Origin: Trebouxia sp. TZW2008
Taxonomy: Eukaryota; Chlorophyta; Trebouxiophyceae; Trebouxiales; Trebouxiaceae
Length of the DNA stretch: 64,000 bases
Direction of reading: 5' to 3'
Assembly (NCBI GenBank): GCA_002118135.1
Contig: BDIU01000240.1
Span: forward strand, 1-64,000
The position numbers and the translations under genes are program-made. A model generated the notes under the pieces. That model worked only from the letters and a program-made list of their open reading frames with translations. It ran no database searches and was not told the origin of the DNA. Positions within the stretch are counted from its first letter, which is position 1. Every line of letters starts with the position of its first letter. Shown here one piece after another: positions 57,401 through 64,000 of this stretch.

Positions 57401-60400
57401 CCTGACCAACACGGGACTCAGCAGCAGGGTCAAAGTCAGTGCTGCTACCCAGCACTGGGATGTAGGCCATGGCCTTGTCCAGCATGCTGGGCTGTGCACC
57501 TTGGTGAACAGGCTGCTGCTGACTGTTGCCATAATGCTCTTGCTGCATAGCCAATCATCACACGTCAGACTTTATGCTGTACAAAGTCATAGTCAGTGCT
57601 GCTACCAAGAACTGGAATGTAAGCCATAGCCTTGTCCAGCATGCTGGGCTGTGCCCCTCGCTGAACAGGCTGCTGCTGACCTCCACACTGCTCTTGCTCC
57701 ATGGGCATACGTCACAGATCAGACTGAATATTTGGCAAAGCAGTTGCAATCAGCGTTCATACCGCTCTTGCTGAACAGACTGCAGCTCCATACTGCTCTT
57801 GCTGCAGGAACATATGTCACACATTAGCCTGTAGGCTGCACGTGCAATACTTACATATCAGACTGAATGCAGCACATGCCATTGTCACACATTAGACTGT
57901 ATGTGTGGAAAGCATTTAAACATCATACCTATCTTGCTGCACAGACAGGTGTTATACATCAGACTGTATGCTGGGCAGAGCAGTTGCAATCAGCCTTGGT
58001 ACTGCTCTTGCTGCACAGACAAGTGTCATACATCAAAGTATGTGCTATGCACAGCACAGGCTGCTGCTGACTGGCCCCACACCACTCTTGTTGCACAGAT
58101 AGATGTGGAACATGATACTGTGTGCTGTGCGGAGCAATTGCAACCCGCCTATGTACCGCTCTTGCTGCACAGACAGGTGCCACACAATGCATTGTATGCT
58201 ATGCAGAGCAATTGCTGTCATCTGCAGCATTTGTTGCGATGACATGCTACTTGTCGCTGAAGCTGGCCAGAGAACAATCTGTGACCCAGGTGGAAAATCA
58301 AGTATCAGCATGTATTTGGACTATGCATAGCAGAATACATCATCAGCAGCACGACTCAGACATCATTGGCAGCTGCATAGCATGCATCATAAGGCTCGTG
58401 ACAGCAGTGCTCTGGACCTGGTGATGCAAATTTTGCAGCTATCAAAGATGTCTGAGCACAGCAGAGAATGGTGAGCCCACAAGCCTCAATTTTTGCAGTC
58501 AATCACGCTTGCATATGAGCTCAAAGAGCAGCAGCAGCAGCAACAGCAGCAAGTACTGATGTGAGACTGCATCTGATGATTGCGACCAAGCATAGGCAGC
58601 TCACCTGCACAGTGCCTGTCTGCTGATGCCCAGGCAGATACTCCATCACGCTCTCAATGATGCCCTTGCGCTCAGGCTGCTCAGCTTGCAAGTCTGCCTG
58701 AGGCTGTGCTCTGGTTCCCTGCTGATAGTCACCCCTGTCTGGTGTGACCTGTGTCAGAGGCTGCAAGGCATCCTTGGCATGCACATTGCCCCTGTCTGCA
58801 TAGCCAGCTCCATCTGCTGGCACTTGTGTCAGGGGCTGTAGTGCATCCCTGGCATGCACATTGTCCCCATCTTGGTAGCTCCCAGCAGCTGAAACTTCTG
58901 TGAGGGGCTGCAGAGCGTCCTTGGCATGCACTGTGTCCTGCGCGTCGAACCTGCTGTCCCCAGCTGCAATCTGTGTGAGCGGCTGCAATGCCTGCCTTGC
59001 ATCGACGTCCTCACCCTGCCTGCTGCCAGTGCCTGACTGGTAGCCCTGGTTGCCTGAGAGCTCTGTCTTCTGGTAGGACGGTAGGTCAGCAGTGATGAAA
59101 GCAGGAGGGTGGAAGATGGGTGGAATGCCTGTTGAAGGCAGCCGGGGAGTGACTTCATAGGTCACGTCTTGTCCACTGTAGATGTTATACTGTCCGCTAG
59201 GCTGGTACCCACTGGTTCCATTGTTACTCCCTGTGCCTTGACTGCTGCCATAGCCGCCACTTCGATTCTCAGTCAATCCACCTGCCTGGGTTTTGCCCAC
59301 TGGGCTATGTTTGACGTCAGCATTGCTATGAGACTGGCTGCGCTGCTCGTCTGCTTGGCCAAAGTTCTCACCATGGCTGTAACCAGACTGGACTGGGTTG
59401 TGCTGTGAGACCCTGTTGGTGCTGACAGAGAAGGAGTCTGGGTTGCTGCTGGTTTCCAAGCCATGGTTGCTGCTTAGGCCTGCCTCATTGCTCAGCTTCT
59501 TGATGCGGTCTGGGCTGTAGTTGGTGTCGCGGTCGCTGTGCCATGTTGCAGCGGTGCCTAGTACGACTGGCTCTGCGCCTGGCCGGCTGTAGGTGCCAGC
59601 CTGCTTTGAGCCCTGCACATCAGGTCACAACACATCAGGTCACAACACATCATCAGCAGGCATTGCTGTGGCTGTTGCAGTCAGGGGGTGCGCCCGCAGC
59701 ATCTGCAGCTAGAAAGGCAGAGGCAGGAGTTTGTTACATGGTGTTGCAGCTAGGCAACTATGCATTCAAGAGTGAAGATCTCAATAGTTGGCAGAATGAT
59801 ACCCCAATGCTTTGCTGCTATGTCATGTGGGTCTCTTGCATGGTATGCGCTGCAGCAAATCTGCACTATGCTGCGACCAATTGCAACTCACTCAGTCAAA
59901 CGTATGCATCTTTGACACAATCAAGGCTCCCATCACCAAATGCAAAACTTTGTCTGCTCACCACAGGGACAACAGGCAGCTCATCTTGCTGCGTCCTCTG
60001 GTCTGCGCCACTATAGCCTGCGTCCTGAGCTTGTGCTTGACCAGACCCAGGCAGGTACTCCTTGACCTTCTGCAACAGGCTTGCTCCTGTTCCATCCTGT
60101 GACTGGTTGGCTAAGCCGCCTTGGTTGCCAGTGGCTTGACTGTTGGCCCAGCTGGCAGAAGGGGAGGAAGAGGACCACCTGGCACTGGGGGAGTCCGATG
60201 AGTAAGTTGGGCCCTGGCGGCTTCCTGACTGGGAGGTGTTGATTGGCTGATAGCCAATGCTTTCTGATGCTGCATTTGGCCTGCCTGCTTCTGTGCCACT
60301 GTAGGACTGGCTGTTGCCCTGTGACATGCAAGCTTGTGTTGTAACATTGAGGCTTGATGTGAACATGATTTCACTCGACTTGTTTCAGGTTGCGATACAA

Positions 60401-63400
60401 CAACCTGCATGTAAAGAAATGGTGCCCATATGTCATTCAGGCATGGACTATGCATAGCTCTCAACTTGCTTCGGCAATGCTGTGTAACATTGTAAATACA
60501 TTCTATGCACACAAGCAAGCAATCGGCCCCAGATGTGGCAGGCAACCATATGGGAAATTTTCATGCAGAAGCTTTGAAATTACTGGAGTCAATATAGAAA
60601 TTGGATGTGTGTCTTGCAAACAACAGCAAACTGTAGATGACGAGCTAATGTGAAGCATACCACTGCACTTCCAGAATCTGTTGAGTGAGTCCCTGGCAGA
60701 TACTCCTTCAGCGTTTGCACTATGCCCTTGCCAGTGCCCTGAGCTGAGGGCTGTTGGCCTGTTGCCCGGGAGCCGCCCCAGCTGGCAGAAGGAGAGGAGG
60801 AGGACCACCTTGCACTGGGGGACTCTGATGACCAGGTTGGCCTGTGGCCATCTGCTGTCTGTGTGGTGGCAACTGGCCTGACACCCTCTGACAAGCTGCC
60901 ATTGCCTGATGCAGCAATCTGCACAGCATGCAATTGGGCTTGAGGCATGAAACCTTGGTTTTGCCGCTACAGATATGTATGATCCGATGTGCAGAGGGTC
61001 TAGAGCTGCCTGACCTGAAGTATTGAGACTGTTGTCTTGTAAGGGGCGAGTGGCTCAGGGCAGCATATGCAACTTTTGGCAAAGCTTTGATCAGGTAAAG
61101 ATCAGTATAGCCAAGGACAAAAACATGAAAACCCATCATCACAGCGTCTTCATACTGTTGCCCTGACTAAGGACCAGCAGATGCCAGACACTCAGGCAGA
61201 CACCAGATGAAGGACGCTTGATCATATTGCTAGGTCCTCATGTTGTTGTCTTAGCCAGGTGTCAGGCATACTAACATTCTTTGCTTACAATGATCTTGCA
61301 AAAGTTTGCTGGACCTGCATGCTGGTCAAAGCCACTAGATCTTGTGAGCTATCAAATACAACTTCCTGCAGTTGTTATCTCTGTAGCAATTTACATAGGA
61401 CATCAATTGTTGATGTAACAGCTTGCTTGCATGGTCGCGCTGTGCTGAGACATGGTGACAGAGTCAGCCTGCGTGTGGACCACTTGAACGGCAACAGGTG
61501 TGTGCGCCAAATCTGGCAACAGTTGTAGACAGTCAACTAACTTCATGTCAGTGATCAAAGTGGCGAATTTGCTGACTAGTTGCAGGCTGCAAGCAGGCTG
61601 AACGGCTGTATTGCTGTGCATGAACACTGCATCTGTTGCTGCTGCAGCTACAGAGTCATCAATGGGTGGTCAATGTTAGGCAGATGAGAGACTGAAATCC
61701 TTGCATAGCAGGCAATTGTTGCACTCTCTCCGTGGCATGGGGAGAGGTGCCGCTGCATTCATGCCCTAAGTCGCAGACTGGCCAGACGGATGCTCCCTGT
61801 CATTGTGCAGTAGGTCAAGATTGAGCAAACCCCCTACCTGTGTTGTTCCTGCCTGACTGAAGCTCCTGTCCTGGTCAGCAGCAGCAGTCTGAGGGGCAGT
61901 CCAGCTGGCAGAGGGGGAGGAGGAGGACCACCTTGCACTGGGGGACTCTGATGACCAGGTTGGCCTGTGCCTGCCTGCTGTCTGGTTGTCAGCACCAGAC
62001 CTGTTCCCCTCACCACTGCTGTAAGCCTGCAGGGTGGACAAGTTTTTGTGTGCGAAGCAGCTGTGATGTAGGACAACATCAATGGGTGCAAAGCGTGTGA
62101 GTCCTGCAATCTAAAACAGCCATGTGTGATGCATGCAGGCCACGATTGATTGCAAATTGTGCGTCTGCTTGCAAGCTTGTGCTGAGAGTGTGAACAGAGT
62201 GAGACCAACAGCTGTTGGCAGTTGCATGCATGCGCAATCTTCATGAAGTCAGTAGTTGCAACATGACACATGCCTTGTCTGCAGATTGAACATCAGTGCT
62301 AGAAGCTGGTGACACATCATGACTGATGCAATGCTAGCTTCCCCATGCGAGGTTGAAGCAATTACTGCTCACCAGTGCACTGTTGCTTCCATCCTGCTCC
62401 GCTGTGGTGTTTGACTGGCCAGGCAGAAGACCCTTGACCTTCTGCAGCAGACTGGGACTGTCTGATTGCCCTGCCTCGACTGACCTGCCTTGACCAGCAG
62501 TCTGCCTCTGTTGACTGTCTGATGCCTGACTTCTGCCCCAGCTGGCTGAAGGTGAAGAAGAGGACCACTTGGAGGGGGACACAGCCCGGCCTTGCGCACT
62601 GTATGAGTCAGATGATGCTGCAGTGGTGTGGTTGAAGGGCACAGCTGAGGTGTAGCTGCCTGTTGTCTGAGAGGTTGCAACAGGTCTGATGCCTTCGGCC
62701 ATCGACTCATAGCCCTCAGAACCTCTGTAGCCGGTCTGCAGACAGGAACAAGCTGCTTCAAAACGCATGGGTGACTTCACTTCTGCTGCAGTTCAGTGAT
62801 GTGGTTTAGCTAGCCACACATCAGGCCTGTCACGAATGATCGTGGGCATCAGCGTGATTGGTTTCAAGTAGTTAATCTGGCACCTGCAAAGGTGGCACCA
62901 GCCATTGAAGCTGGTCAAGCTGATGCCACTGATTTGATGACATTTTTTGGAGGGCTAGCTAGCCTCTGCCACAATGAGTATCACATCATCAATTAGTATG
63001 ACAGACTCAATCTGGATCATGTATTGCCTACTGCAGATGACAATGCACCAAAGGTTCAAAAGGCCATGGTTGCTTCTGTTTGCGTCAAACACAGGCACAA
63101 TTGTCGGTCAGCATTGGGGGACTCTCGGGTGCAACTCACCGACTGGTCGTCAGAAGCAAGCCCCCTTTGCTGTGCCTGGTGACCCGCCTCTTGTCTGGAC
63201 TGCCCTGCTCCAGGCAAGTACTCCTTAGCCCTATCCAGGAAGCTCTTGTCAGAAGAGTTACCGTCAGCTCTGTTGTCAGTTGAGCCTGGCAATGAACCCT
63301 GAGCCTGGTGTGTGCGAGCTGAAGCTGTCTGCTGGCCTGTGGCTGCAGCCTGAGGGGTGCCCCAGCTGGCAGAGGGGGAGGAAGAGGACCACCTTGCACT

Positions 63401-64000
63401 GGGGGACTCTGATGACCAAGTTGGCCTGTGCCCACCTGCTGTCTGTGAGGTGATGACTGGCCTCAGGCCTTCTGCTGTGCTGTGGCCATGTTCAGAGCTA
63501 TGGTAAGCATCCTGCAGGCCAGGAAGAAATGACAGTCAGCATGTGGCGATGTTTCAGGTGCAGGAACAAAACATGCAAATTTGTGTACAGTGCAATGGAT
63601 TTTGTGAGTGACTTTGTCAAAAGACTTGTGACGCACAGAGAGCGGCATTGCTCAGGCTGCCATACAAGCTGACATGCATTTCATATTGCAAGCAATGCTG
63701 TAGGATGACAACATAGTGTATATGCATACATGAGCACACGTGGCAGTCTTGCAATGCTGCTATGCACAAATGCACGGCAGACTTACTGCTGAGCTAGCAG
63801 GCATCTCGTCGCGATCTTGCACTGGAGTTGCATGTGATGACCGAGCAGCAGCTCCTGATGAATAAGAGGCTGGCTGTTCTTCCTCTGCATCCCTAGCAGA
63901 ACCATGTTCGTGACCTGCTGATGTGGTGTTTTGACCAGGCAGGTACTCCTTGGCCTTCTGTAGTAAGCTTGGACTTGACAACTCGCCATGTTGAGCAGTT
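54452..64000 (-). CDS. Large modular hydrophilic repeat protein (KEYLPG modules), 5' end outside window
   Basis: Twelve exons, all starting and ending in phase 0: 63787-64000 (continues past the edge), 63140-63511, 62373-62735, 61838-62026, 60661-60918, 59962-60318, 58605-59612, 57261-57542, 56655-56840, 55967-56152, 55098-55724, 54452-54790; about 1460 residues here. The protein is rich in Ser, Gly, Gln, Ala and Asn, poor in hydrophobics, and has no membrane segment. Most exons carry one amphipathic motif of the form hh-x-K-(A/V)-K-E-Y-L-P-G, for example SLLQKVKEYLPGSG, SFLDRAKEYLPGAG, LVEKAKEYLPHQ. Five exons share a block close to SPSARWSSSSPSASW. Exon 58605-59612 has four 25-residue repeats around DALQPLTQV. 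The C-terminus is basic: GFRAKMKGKLGSKK in the penultimate exon and KKKGGFMSKLKKPFSKK at the end. LEA-like or plant LTI/RD29-like stress hydrophilins are the nearest in general character, but I recognise no family. Confidence 0.8.
57570..58235 (-). repeat. Decayed copies of repeat-protein exon 57261-57542, plus short tandem repeats
   Basis: At about 57595-57705 (minus strand) lies a second version of the exon start, encoding QEQ…QQQPVQRGAQPSMLDKAM. It lacks a CAG acceptor and breaks down after about 110 bp. Beyond it, to about 58235, units of about 73-77 bp based on CTCTTGCTGCACAGACAGGTG are repeated with increasing divergence. Confidence 0.6.

Overview
This window looks like nuclear DNA of a green alga, most likely a trebouxiophyte; the genus is a guess. 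Most genes are cut into many short exons by GT-AG introns, both strands are used, and composition is moderate in GC with very frequent TGCA/GCATGC words. The gene set is algal: an MRS2-type magnesium transporter, a plastid-type DUF2358+SOUL heme-binding protein, a YrdC/YciO protein of the plant type, Ran GTPase, a Nup58-type nucleoporin, PMP3, a TMEM70 homologue and two axonemal proteins (RSP9 and CFAP144). The axonemal pair implies that the organism makes flagella or did so recently. I built the gene models by hand: ORFs were joined at GT...AG (once GC...AG) boundaries and accepted when reading phase stayed consistent from exon to exon.

Layout. 0.2-6.0 kb (+): MRS2 transporter with a GQN pore motif instead of GMN. 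7.1-12.4 kb (-): secreted, Cys-rich protein whose C-terminal half loosely resembles aerolysin-type folds. 13.6-15.0 kb (-): PPP4R2-like phosphatase-4 regulatory subunit. 15.5-17.3 kb (-): YrdC/YciO protein, head-to-head with RSP9 (17.6-19.6 kb, +). 20.5-20.7 kb (-): PMP3, head-to-head with Nup58 (21.2-25.8 kb, +). 26.8-37.5 kb (-): unrecognised protein of about 1760 residues, disordered with a coiled-coil centre; it carries an intronic MITE and tandem 39-bp microexons. It is head-to-head with the TMEM70 homologue (37.9-39.2 kb, +). 40.4-46.6 kb (+): unrecognised protein of about 650 residues. 47.3-49.4 kb (-): SOUL/DUF2358 protein, head-to-head with CFAP144 (49.7-50.5 kb, +). 50.8-51.2 kb (-): small membrane-protein fragment. 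52.2-53.5 kb (+): Ran. 54.5 kb to beyond the right edge (-): a large modular hydrophilic repeat protein.

Most unusual region. The right-hand gene is built from symmetric phase 0-0 exons. Most carry one copy of a short amphipathic motif ending in KEYLPG, five carry a near-identical SPSARWSSSSPSASW block, and the C-terminus is strongly basic. I know of no described family with this layout. A stress (desiccation or freezing) hydrophilin is one guess.

A second theme is repeated local tandem duplication of exon-plus-intron segments. It has left decayed exon copies in the introns of at least five genes and, in one case, in-phase microexons that still look usable.
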